Source: JAWXUD01 sp044432945
Lineage (GTDB): Bacteria; Cyanobacteriota; Vampirovibrionia; Gastranaerophilales; Gastranaerophilaceae
Assembly (NCBI GenBank): GCA_044432945.1
Contig: JAWXUD010000018.1
Location: 1 to 34,779 of the forward strand
Direction of reading: 5' to 3'
DNA length: 34,779 nucleotides
Each line of letters starts with the position of its first letter. Position 1 is the stretch's first letter. The notes below the pieces were generated by a model that saw nothing but the letters and a program-made list of their open reading frames with translations, made no database searches and had not been told where the DNA came from. This document shows positions 1-6,748 of the stretch, piece by piece. The translations under genes and the position numbers were made by a program.

Positions 1-1
1 G

Positions 2-1063
2 GTTTCAATTGCGAAACGTTCTGCGTTTACATTGGCTGAGGTCTTGATAACCCTTGGTATCATCGGCGTTGTGGCGGCGATGACGATGCCGAGTTTGATA
101 AGTAATATGCAATCAAAGGCACTTGAGCGAAAACAAGAATTATTCGATGGTCGTATTGAAGAAGCGATGAATCAGATGAGGTTTCATGAAAAATTAACTG
201 GATATACCAGTGCAAAGGATTTCGTCACGGAGTTAGGTGAATATATTAAAATAAATGAAGTATGCGATAATGATGAATTAACAGAATGTTTTCCTGAAAC
301 AGTTACAACAGCTACGCAGGATTTAGATACTCAAGATGATTTAGCAACTGGTCCTGATTTGATATTAGGTCCAAATGAAAAATATTATTCTGGAGATAAC
401 ATTGGTGTGATATTTGCCGATGGCGTTTCTGCAATAATAAATTACAAAGATAGTTGTGATTGGCTTGACCCATATGATGGCGGAGCAAATCGAGGTGAGG
501 CAACAAATTGTATTTCAATGGTGTATGATTTGAACGGTAAAAAGGGTAAAAATACGCTTAATAGTGATATCATGACCTTGAACGCTCAGATAGAATGTGC
601 GTTTATACTTAGCAACGGTACTTGTGCAACGACAACACCAGTTTATAACACAACAATAGGTTCTTTATCATATAATGAATGTGAAAACCAAAAAGATGAT
701 TTAAAGATTAATAAGTGTTGTCCTGATGCAGATTGCAGTGGAACAGACTATTGGGCAGGAGCAGTGGCATATTGTGGTGGTGTTGATTATCTACCAACCA
801 TGGCAGATCTTGCAATCATCGCAACAGACGCTATAGGTCAGACCGTAGGAGCATATTCAATAGTCGAGGACGTATCATATGATACAGATATTCTAGAAAG
901 CTATGGCTTACCTGATCCAACAAGTTCAGGATATGGTATCTGGTCTGGTGAGGAGTATTCCTCGACGCTCGCGTCTCGCAGGTACTTCCTCTCGACGTAT
1001 ACGACCAGCAGCGACGGCAGCTATCGTTACTATTTCACTCGTTGGGTCTTTTGCGTAGAATAA
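2..1063 (+). CDS. Type IV pilin-like / pseudopilin protein, 5' end outside window
   Basis: The reading frame is open to the left edge. Codons before position 32 give KRSAFTLAEVL, so the TTG at 32 lies inside the prepilin motif and cannot be the start. The motif is class III-like: short basic leader, cleavage expected after Ala before Phe, Glu at mature position 5, then a ~20-residue hydrophobic helix (LITLGIIGVVAAMTMPSLI). The processed protein should be assembled or anchored through this helix in a T2SS/T4P-like machine. The middle is Cys-containing (possible disulphides). The C-terminus (about residues 245-343 from position 32) resembles the Lcl/DUF1566-type C-type-lectin-like fold: a GYGIWSGEEYSS segment, then alternating aromatic/polar residues and a final FCVE like the usual RCV ending. 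The last ~35 codons have anomalous composition (see separate entry). Pilin family is certain; exact role (pilus tip, adhesin, pseudopilin) is unknown. Confidence 0.85.
   Translation, partial: VSIAKRSAFTLAEVLITLGIIGVVAAMTMPSLISNMQSKALERKQELFDGRIEEAMNQMRFHEKLTGYTSAKDFVTELGEYIKINEVCDNDELTECFPETVTTATQDLDTQDDLATGPDLILGPNEKYYSGDNIGVIFADGVSAIINYKDSCDWLDPYDGGANRGEATNCISMVYDLNGKKGKNTLNSDIMTLNAQIECAFILSNGTCATTTPVYNTTIGSLSYNECENQKDDLKINKCCPDADCSGTDYWAGAVAYCGGVDYLPTMADLAIIATDAIGQTVGAYSIVEDVSYDTDILESYGLPDPTSSGYGIWSGEEYSSTLASRRYFLSTYTTSSDGSYRYYFTRWVFCVE
953..1060 (+). other. Candidate DGR-type variable region at the 3' end of the pilin gene
   Basis: By hand count 961-1060 has 54 G+C in 100 bases, against 41 for 861-960 and 29 for 241-340 in the same gene. 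In the 35 codons 956-1060, 25 end in C or T, 16 of them in C; only two end in A. This is very unlike the A/T-ending codons of neighbouring genes. In DGRs a template repeat rich in AAY codons is copied with adenines randomised, giving NNY codons at the end of a C-type-lectin or Lcl-like ligand-binding domain, as here. No reverse transcriptase, template repeat or accessory protein is visible in the window, so the assignment is inference. Confidence 0.35.
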
Positions 1064-1071
1064 AGAAATAA

Positions 1072-1091
1072 ATTTGAAATCATATTCAAAT
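1072..1091 (+). other. Small hairpin just downstream of the pilin stop codon
   Basis: A perfect 7-bp inverted repeat, ATTTGAA (1072-1078) and TTCAAAT (1085-1091), with a 6-nt loop lies 9 nt after the pilin stop. Some DGR targets have a short hairpin just downstream of the variable region that aids retrohoming. Those typically have GC-richer stems and 4-nt loops, so this AT-rich example may be chance. Confidence 0.25.
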
Positions 1092-1150
1092 ATACAGGCT
1101 CGTTGCGTAAGATAATCAAACTAATCGATAATTAAAATGAGATTTTGTTA

Positions 1151-1197
1151 ACAATAATACCCCTATTTAAAGAGGGGTATTATTGTTATTATTTTTT
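1151..1197 (+). terminator. Rho-independent terminator of the pilin gene
   Basis: A perfect 14-bp stem (1151-1164 with 1173-1186; core ATACCCCT/AGGGGTAT) with an 8-nt loop is followed on the plus strand by a T-rich run, TATTATTTTTT (1187-1197). The stem begins about 90 nt after the pilin stop and lies 2 nt beyond the stop of the convergent minus-strand gene, so it probably also limits transcription from the other side, although that side has no good T-tract. Confidence 0.85.
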
Positions 1198-1560
1198 CAA
1201 TGCGTTATCCAGGGCTTTTTCAAGCACTTTAATTTTTGATTCAAGTACCTTTACTCGTGAAGAGCTTTCTTTATCAGATATTGATTTTTTCTCTAATTCT
1301 CTCTCAATGGCTGCGTTTTTGTCGTTAGTTACTTTCATCATAGGTACAAAAAATACTATTGCTGAAAGCAGGCCGAGTGTGAATATGAAAAATATTAATA
1401 ATCCTAAATTTATTCGTTCAGATACTACGTCACAGCCTATAAGATTGGCGATTGTTTGATTGATTAAGTTTAAATCAATTTGATTTGAGGTGTTAAGTAG
1501 GGTAAACCACATTACAATTGAGATAAGGGTTATTGTTATGGTTGTTGATATTTTTTGCAT
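1189..1560 (-). CDS. LapA-like small membrane protein with C-terminal coiled coil
   Basis: 123 residues. A first hydrophobic helix (about 5-22) is followed by a LLNTSNQIDLNL segment that fits the LapA/DUF1049 signature (FxxxNxxxVxxxL). A second helix (about 50-73) is followed by a charged heptad-like region to the end (about 78-120). This is the LapA architecture; in Enterobacteria LapA helps control LPS assembly at the inner membrane. Its start overlaps the upstream pseudouridine synthase stop by 1 nt (TAATG), with an AGGAG ribosome-binding site 6 nt upstream, so it is the last gene of a coupled minus-strand unit. The family match is by pattern only. Confidence 0.6.
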   Translation of the reverse strand: MQKISTTITITLISIVMWFTLLNTSNQIDLNLINQTIANLIGCDVVSERINLGLLIFFIFTLGLLSAIVFFVPMMKVTNDKNAAIERELEKKSISDKESSSRVKVLESKIKVLEKALDNALKK

Positions 1561-2471
1561 TATTGACTCCTGTTTTCTAAGTAATTTATGACTTTTTTAA
1601 TTTTTTCATCTGGTTCAATTTCGATTTTTATAATTTCTTCACTAAATGGTTTTTGAAATTTTAAATAATATGATTGTAGCACTTGTTCTTCAGTATGGAC
1701 TTTTCCAGTCCCAGCACCATAAAGTGTGTCGTTATAAATAGGGTGATTAAGGTGACTTAGATGAACCCTTATTTGATGTGTGCGTCCTGTAACTAAATCT
1801 AGCTCAACATAGGTTGCATTAGTATAGCGTTTTAGGATTTTCACTTTAGTAATGCTTGCTTTGCCATCAGTTCTTACAGCCATTTTGTGAGGTTGTTTAA
1901 GGCTTCTGCCAATTGGCAAATTAATCTCTTTTTTATCTTCCTTGAATTCACCCTTGATAACTGCTCTATATTTTTTAGTGATAGTTCTATTTTTTATTTG
2001 GGTCGCTAAATATTCGTGCGTTTTATCGTTTTTAGCAACCATCAAAAGTCCAGATGTATTGCGATCAAGTCGGTGTAATATTCCTACTCTGAATTCGCCG
2101 TTTAGCGTTGATAAATTTTTTCCACAAATATGTATAAGTCCATTGACGAGCGTATTTGTTCGCTCTAGTGTGGTAGGGTGAGTGAGCATATTCGATGGCT
2201 TGTTCACAACTAACATATTCTCATCTTCATAAAGTATTTCAATATTCAAATTCTGAGCTTCGATCGTTAAATCTTCTTTTTCAGGTATTTTGAAAGAAAT
2301 TTTATCACCTTCTTTAATGGTAAATGAAGATTTTTTAACGGTATTATTAACTAAAACGTCACCATTTTTTATGAAATTTTGGATTTTTGCACGTGAATAA
2401 TCTTCTAGTATTTCTACTAAAAAGTTGTCAAGTCGTTTATTTTCATCGTTTTCGTCTATTATAATTATCAT
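1560..2471 (-). CDS. RluA/RluD-family 23S rRNA pseudouridine synthase
   Basis: 303 residues, the usual family length. Residues ~1-60 form an S4 RNA-binding domain (KRLDNFL, DYSRAKIQNFIKNGDVLVNN). The catalytic domain has the diagnostic HRLDRNTSGLL motif with nucleophile Asp136, preceded by VVNKPSNMLTHPT, and later GRTHQIRVHLSHLNHPI. The enzyme isomerises uridine to pseudouridine in large-subunit rRNA; the exact position (RluD type 1911/1915/1917, or RluC) cannot be told from sequence alone. It starts immediately after the lspA stop (TAAATG, no gap) and overlaps the next gene by 1 nt, so translation is probably coupled. An lspA-rluD pairing is common in bacteria. Confidence 0.92.
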   Translation of the reverse strand: MIIIIDENDENKRLDNFLVEILEDYSRAKIQNFIKNGDVLVNNTVKKSSFTIKEGDKISFKIPEKEDLTIEAQNLNIEILYEDENMLVVNKPSNMLTHPTTLERTNTLVNGLIHICGKNLSTLNGEFRVGILHRLDRNTSGLLMVAKNDKTHEYLATQIKNRTITKKYRAVIKGEFKEDKKEINLPIGRSLKQPHKMAVRTDGKASITKVKILKRYTNATYVELDLVTGRTHQIRVHLSHLNHPIYNDTLYGAGTGKVHTEEQVLQSYYLKFQKPFSEEIIKIEIEPDEKIKKVINYLENRSQ

Positions 2472-2942
2472 TTATGTCTTTTTGATTAGAATAAGTATTA
2501 TCAAAGCAATTACTGCGATGTTTATAAATATATCAGAAATATTAAAAATAGGGAAATTAATCGAGTTGAGTTGAAAATAATCCCTAACAGCTCCATAAAT
2601 TATTCTTTCATATAGATTTCCGAAAATACCAGCGAGCATTAATGATACAAAAAATATCGACTTCATTTTAATGTTTTCTACAAATTTTATTACATATAAT
2701 ACGACTAATATAATTGCGATTATCGATAGTGAAATTAATAATAATCTTGCGTCTTGAAGTATACTAAAAGCCGCTCCAGTATTTTCAACATAGTTTAGCG
2801 TCAAAAGTGAATTAGTATATTGATAACCGTTTTGTAATTTTTCAACTAAATCATTTGATAAAAACAGGTTGGTGATTACAAAAAACAAGGTGCATACGGC
2901 TAAGTATGATAATTTACTCAACTTTTGCATCGTCAACCCCAT
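2472..2942 (-). CDS. lspA: Lipoprotein signal peptidase II (LspA)
   Basis: 156 residues with four predicted membrane helices. Conserved boxes are NYVENTGAAFSIL (50-62), AGIFGNLYER (104-113), VRDYF with catalytic Asp121, and FPIFNISDIFI with catalytic Asp137. It removes signal peptides from diacylglyceryl-modified prolipoproteins in the inner membrane. Two departures from consensus: the N-terminal DQxTK box in helix 1 is replaced by ITNLF, and the GNxxDR Asp is Glu (GNLYER). The start overlaps the 3' end of the upstream gene by 29 nt; an alternative ATG at 2930 (MQKLSK) has GGGG 6 nt upstream and would cut the overlap to 17 nt. The catalytic dyad makes the assignment firm. Confidence 0.92.
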   Translation of the reverse strand: MGLTMQKLSKLSYLAVCTLFFVITNLFLSNDLVEKLQNGYQYTNSLLTLNYVENTGAAFSILQDARLLLISLSIIAIILVVLYVIKFVENIKMKSIFFVSLMLAGIFGNLYERIIYGAVRDYFQLNSINFPIFNISDIFINIAVIALIILILIKKT

Positions 2943-4035
2943 TTATCTCATTCACCTCAGTATCGTTAGTTGTGTTAGTTGTGTTAGTTGTATCCGTCTT
3001 GTCAGTTTCTTCAACACCCTCGATTTTGTCAACAGTTTCTGCTTCTTCGGCCTTATCTGATTTTTCTTCAGTATTTTCTTCAGATTTTTCTTTTTGATTT
3101 TTGTTTTCGTTAATAACCTCAACTTTTGTAGTTTTTTCAATTTTTGCTTTTTCTAAATCTACAAAATTGTTTTGAGGCAATACGTTTAATCTTGTAACAA
3201 TAAATGCCAGACCACTCATATAAACTTTAAGTTTTGTTTTGTCATATATCTCAGATGTTGCAATACCCACAGAGGCGGTTGCGTATTCATTTGTGTTGTT
3301 AGAATTAGCGATAAATACTCTCTCTAGTGTGTTGCTCTCAGATAATTTGCGATAGTTATCTTCTTTGTGTGATTGCGGGTATGTGATTTCTTCGTTATTT
3401 ATTGATGCTAAAGCTAGTTCATTACTTCTAGTATTAACTTTTAGCGTTGCAGTATATTCTTGTCCAGCAGCAACTTGTGCTGGGACGCTTAAATCTATAT
3501 AAATACTTTTGGCATCACCATATTTTAAGACAGATGTTTCTTTTATAATTTTTTCACCTATCAAAAACCATTTTTCTCCAATTTTTTCAACAAAATAAAC
3601 GCACTCTCCAAGTGAAAAAAGTTGACCTTGTGTCTCTTCGTCATCAGAGTATGATTTTTCAATAGCGTAAGCGTTTTCTTCAACATAAATTGTGGCATTG
3701 TTACCAACAATATCAATATTATTTATTTTTGAAGCGTATTTTATGTCAGGATAGCTAATCCAGGTGTCTTCGATTAGTTTAAAATAAACTTCTTTATTAA
3801 ACCCATCGCTATTAACAAATTTTTCGCTATAAAGCGTTGTTAACTTGTCAATGTCATGTTCGTTAGAATATTGATTTTGCGTATTGATAAGTTTTTTTAA
3901 TTCTTTTAAAGCATTTTTGTCTTGTTTCTGTGTGGTGTAACCAGCATCTTTGTTAAACAAACTAGCTGAACTCGGCAATTGGGTGTTTAAAAATACAGCC
4001 AATAAAATTGTTAAAATAATCGTTAATTTTTTCAT
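2914..4035 (-). CDS. Secreted NTF2/SnoaL-like protein with acidic disordered tail
   Basis: 373 residues. The N-terminus is a signal peptide (MKKLTIILTILLAVFLNT..SSA). Residues ~38-165 look like an NTF2/SnoaL-like cystatin fold: helix with LYSEKFVNSDG, then strands ending in EKIGEKWFLIGEKII. Residues ~172-285 are beta-rich, possibly Ig-like (SVPAQVAAGQEYTATLKVN). From ~290 to the end the chain is Glu/Lys/Thr-rich and probably disordered, with three TTN triplets. The substrate or partner is unknown. It lies first in a unit with lspA, overlapping it by 29 nt. No Shine-Dalgarno is visible, and a promoter-like pair sits where transcription would begin at the ATG (see promoter entry). Confidence 0.65.
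   Translation of the reverse strand: MKKLTIILTILLAVFLNTQLPSSASLFNKDAGYTTQKQDKNALKELKKLINTQNQYSNEHDIDKLTTLYSEKFVNSDGFNKEVYFKLIEDTWISYPDIKYASKINNIDIVGNNATIYVEENAYAIEKSYSDDEETQGQLFSLGECVYFVEKIGEKWFLIGEKIIKETSVLKYGDAKSIYIDLSVPAQVAAGQEYTATLKVNTRSNELALASINNEEITYPQSHKEDNYRKLSESNTLERVFIANSNNTNEYATASVGIATSEIYDKTKLKVYMSGLAFIVTRLNVLPQNNFVDLEKAKIEKTTKVEVINENKNQKEKSEENTEEKSDKAEEAETVDKIEGVEETDKTDTTNTTNTTNDTEVNEINGVDDAKVE
2965..2991 (+). repeat. Three tandem 9-bp repeats inside the tail of the secreted protein
   Basis: GTTAGTTGT occurs three times in a row on the plus strand and encodes Thr-Thr-Asn on the minus strand. Because the unit is 9 bp, slippage would change tail length without shifting frame. Confidence 0.85.
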
Positions 4036-4041
4036 ATCTAT

Positions 4042-4070
4042 ATTGTACGATAAAATAAATTAGTTGTCGA
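4042..4070 (-). promoter_or_regulatory. Candidate sigma70-type promoter giving a leaderless mRNA
   Basis: On the minus strand TCGACA (4070-4065) and TACAAT (4047-4042) are separated by exactly 17 nt, each matching consensus at 5 of 6 positions. Only 6 nt separate the -10 box from the ATG at 4035, so the expected +1 is about the A of the start codon. The gene has no Shine-Dalgarno, consistent with leaderless initiation. It would drive the NTF2-like gene, lspA, the pseudouridine synthase and the LapA-like gene. Confidence 0.45.
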
Positions 4071-4112
4071 AAATGATAAGATTACTTAACAAAAAATTGT
4101 AAAATTAATTTA

Positions 4113-5102
4113 TTAAATAACCCCTTTACTTAGCAAATCATGAATATGTATAACTCCAACAGGTTTGTTTTCTTCTAGTACAAAGATATTGGTGATTTTT
4201 TTGTCTTGCATTAATTTAAGAGCTTCTGTAGCCATGCAATTTGGGCCAATTGTCTTTGGATTTTTTGTCATAATTGTATCAACGTTGTCGCTAAGTGAGT
4301 TATTCGTCAAGCATCTACGTAAGTCACCATCTGTGATTACTCCAACTAAATCACCATTAGAGTTGATAAAGCCTACACAACCAAGTCTTTTAGAAGTCAT
4401 TTCAAATAATGCTTCTTCAAGCGATGAATTTTCTTTCAAGATTGGTAACTCTTCTTCTTTGTGCATTAAGTCAGAAATTTTTTGTAAAATTGAGCCTAGT
4501 TTGCCACCAGGGTGGCGGTCGTTAAAATCAGATTTAGAGAATCCTTTTCTTTCTATCAATGCTACAGTTAGCATATCACCTAAGACAAGAGTTGCAGTCG
4601 TTGAACTTGTAGGTGCAAGTCCTAGCGGGCAAGCTTCGCCATTGTTTGGAAGCAAAAGCACAACGTCACCAGCTTTGCCTAATGAACTATTAGGATTTTT
4701 TGTTATAGAAATAAGTTTTATTCCAAATCTTTTGCAATAGTTTAGTATATCGATGAGTTCACGAGATTCACCACTATTAGAAATTGCAACAACAACATCA
4801 TCGCAGTTAATCATGCCTAAGTCGCCATGACTTGCTTCTGCGGGGTGAACAAAAAATGATGGTGTACCAGTTGAGGCAAGTGATGCCGCAATTTTTTTAC
4901 CAATATGTCCAGATTTACCCATGCCAGTTATTATTATCCTGCCTTGTGAGTTTTGCATTATGTCTAGAGCTTGCGTGAAATTTTTATCAAGACCTTGTTT
5001 TAGCTTGTTCAAAGTATCAATCTCCATCTCTATAGTTTTTATAGCAGAAATTTTGTCAAGTTCTAATTTGATAGTGTCTGTTTTTTCAATAGTATTATTC
5101 AT
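4113..5102 (-). CDS. kdsD: D-arabinose 5-phosphate isomerase (KdsD)
   Basis: The enzyme interconverts ribulose 5-phosphate and arabinose 5-phosphate, the first step to Kdo for LPS. The SIS domain carries GMGKSGHIGKKIAASLASTG, HPAEASHGDLGMI and SNSGES; two CBS domains follow in the last ~130 residues (MTSKRLGCVGF..GVITDGDLRR and MQDKKITNIFV..VGVIHIHDLL). I chose the ATG at 5102 (329 residues, close to the ~328 of E. coli KdsD) because AGGGA lies 4 nt upstream; the ATG at 5114 has no ribosome-binding site and would place that AGGGA inside the coding sequence. It is on the same strand as the envelope gene cluster that follows, separated by a 77-nt gap. Kdo supply implies an LPS-type outer membrane. 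Confidence 0.93.
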   Translation of the reverse strand: MNNTIEKTDTIKLELDKISAIKTIEMEIDTLNKLKQGLDKNFTQALDIMQNSQGRIIITGMGKSGHIGKKIAASLASTGTPSFFVHPAEASHGDLGMINCDDVVVAISNSGESRELIDILNYCKRFGIKLISITKNPNSSLGKAGDVVLLLPNNGEACPLGLAPTSSTTATLVLGDMLTVALIERKGFSKSDFNDRHPGGKLGSILQKISDLMHKEEELPILKENSSLEEALFEMTSKRLGCVGFINSNGDLVGVITDGDLRRCLTNNSLSDNVDTIMTKNPKTIGPNCMATEALKLMQDKKITNIFVLEENKPVGVIHIHDLLSKGVI

Positions 5103-5163
5103 TTTATCCCTCATTAATTAATATTATGAATTTATATTAGCATAATTTAAAAAAAAAGAAAAT

Positions 5164-5220
5164 ATGTCTAATTATGTTGTTGTCGGAAACCCTGCAAGAG
5201 TTGTTAAACAAACAACTTAA
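5164..5220 (+). pseudogene. C-terminal relic of a hexapeptide-repeat acyltransferase
   Basis: An 18-codon plus-strand ORF encodes MSNYVVVGNPARVVKQTT. The VVVGNPARVVK string is the hallmark end of left-handed beta-helix (LbH) acetyltransferases, where Y-x-x-V-x-G-N-P-A-K/R-V-I/V follows the last coil. Reading upstream, the frame runs through a poly-A stretch (FKKKEN) to a stop at 5143, so nothing else of the enzyme remains. The ORF ends on the stop codon of the convergent gene. This looks like deletion debris from a sugar O- or N-acetyltransferase rather than a working gene. Confidence 0.55.
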
Positions 5221-6509
5221 ATTATGCCTTCCATCATGTCAATAAGAGCCATTTTAGCAACTCTCACTGGTACTGAAAAAGACGTTCCATCGATTATTTC
5301 CATAGCAAAGATTTCCTGAATTGGGACTTGAAGCGATTCAAGTTGGTTTTGATATAATATTATGTCACTAAATTTTTGAACGCAGCTGTCACAATCTAAA
5401 TTTTCCATTTCCTCTGGTGTGATACTTCCTTTTAATTTTGAAATTTTTTCTTTTAAATTTTTGCGTGCTGTTTCTATTTGTTTTGACGTTTTAAATTCGA
5501 CATCTGTTCCTGGGTTGCCTGTAATGTTTATCCCTTGCACAAATCCATCATCATTTACTATATATCGGGGCTGATAAACTCCTAATTCGTAGTGTTTTGT
5601 GAAACCACTATTGCGTCCAGCACTGAATTTAGCAACTTTTGCTTGAGGTGATAATGAGCCACAACTTTCAACGATATCGTTTAAGAACACAGAGTTATAT
5701 GATACGCCATTTTTACCTTCATTTCCAGATGATTCGAAAATCCTAGTACCCTTTTGACTTATGACTTTAGTGAGTTTTTCAAATTCAAAATCTATTTCGT
5801 CACGTTTGAAAATTCGATGAAACCTCTCAAGTTGTTTTGTGAAAGGCTGATGTCTTTTACCTTTTTTGTTGAAATTTCTAGCAACGGATAGACTTAAATA
5901 ATCGTAGCATTCGTCTTCTGTCGCAGTTGTTTCAATAGCATCGAAAAAACTATCACCAACTCCTTGTCTGAATGTAACATCAGCAAATGGATTGGTTCGT
6001 TCAACATATGTTGTGACCAAAGCTCCGTGAGAATTCAGATTATATATTTCTTCGCTAAATGGCTCATCAATAATTATTATTTTCTTTTGTTGAATTGTTG
6101 CATTTTTGACAAATTCTCCGTCTTTATCGAGAATTCTAATATCAATTTCCCCGTTTTCTTTGCGATTTTCTTCTAATAAATGATAAACCTTTTTATCTTT
6201 AGGATTTGTGTAAACACAACGTTTATAACTTGCGGCTTTTGAAGGGTCAGTAAGCCTTATGAAGTCTTCTGGTGTCGCCTTGCTAAACTCATAGTTGATT
6301 GGTGTTTTAATCTGCTCTATTGCAATTTGATTTAATCTTCGTGCTAATTGAGCATCAGGTGTCGAAAAACGATTTTTCGCTTCTAATATATGGTTTTGCG
6401 ATATATATGCATCACTAGCTTGTGCTTTTATGCGTGAAATTGTATTACTTTTTGACTTGTTAGAAAAAGAATTACAAATATATGTTATAGGTTTTGTCTC
6501 GATTTTCAA
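5217..6509 (-). CDS. Putative cytoplasmic subtilisin-like (S8) serine protease
   Basis: 430 residues, TTG start with AAAGGA 9 nt upstream; no in-frame ATG fits better. Four segments match subtilase landmarks in order: IIIIDEP (Asp148), NSHGALVTTYV (His161), ESSGNEGKN (oxyanion Asn263) and IDGTSFSVP (Ser410) followed by a hydrophobic helix RVAKMALIDMM, as in GTSMAAPHVAGAAAL. The Asp-His spacing (13) is much shorter than in subtilisin (32), and HGTH is HGAL, so it is a divergent member. There is no signal peptide; residues 1-140 are an unassigned N-terminal region. Cys373, Cys376 and Cys203 could be structural. No dedicated substrate or inhibitor neighbour is seen; the divergent gene is a surface protein. 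The assignment rests on motif order, not on full alignment. Confidence 0.6.
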   Translation of the reverse strand: MKIETKPITYICNSFSNKSKSNTISRIKAQASDAYISQNHILEAKNRFSTPDAQLARRLNQIAIEQIKTPINYEFSKATPEDFIRLTDPSKAASYKRCVYTNPKDKKVYHLLEENRKENGEIDIRILDKDGEFVKNATIQQKKIIIIDEPFSEEIYNLNSHGALVTTYVERTNPFADVTFRQGVGDSFFDAIETTATEDECYDYLSLSVARNFNKKGKRHQPFTKQLERFHRIFKRDEIDFEFEKLTKVISQKGTRIFESSGNEGKNGVSYNSVFLNDIVESCGSLSPQAKVAKFSAGRNSGFTKHYELGVYQPRYIVNDDGFVQGINITGNPGTDVEFKTSKQIETARKNLKEKISKLKGSITPEEMENLDCDSCVQKFSDIILYQNQLESLQVPIQEIFAMEIIDGTSFSVPVRVAKMALIDMMEGII

Positions 6510-6748
6510 TTTAATAATTCCTTTAGGTATTATTATTAAAATCTATAAATATTTTTTTTTGCTATTTATAATTAGAGATAACAAATTTTAATATGCCTTT
6601 TTTAATCAGTTTGTTTTTAGCTTTTGCAAACCTATATTTATTTGTTTTGCCTTAATTGTGAACTTTTGTAAACTTGAATTTAGCAAATTTAGCAAAAATT
6701 ATTATTTAGGTGTTTTCGCTTCAGTAATATAAAATGGAGAAATATAAT
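6510..6748. promoter_or_regulatory. Divergent intergenic region with a 9-bp tandem repeat
   Basis: About 240 nt of very AT-rich DNA separate the subtilase-like gene (minus) and the coiled-coil protein (plus), so both promoters must lie here. AATTTAGCA occurs twice in tandem (6677-6685 and 6686-6694), 54 nt before the plus-strand start, and could be an operator. The useful ribosome-binding site is GGAG at 6736-6739, 9 nt before the ATG at 6749. I could not fix convincing -35/-10 pairs. Confidence 0.35.

Noticed and set aside
1064..1188. DGR template repeat or reverse transcriptase close to the pilin gene
   Set aside because: I read downstream and across the window for a near-copy of 953-1060 and for reverse-transcriptase motifs and found neither.
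1145..1459. Plus-strand ORF opposite the LapA-like gene
   Set aside because: Begins inside the terminator stem and is antisense to a gene with a good ribosome-binding site and family pattern; a shadow ORF.
4165..4740. 191-codon plus-strand ORF opposite kdsD
   Set aside because: Antisense of a firmly assigned gene; length reflects low stop density on that strand, not coding.
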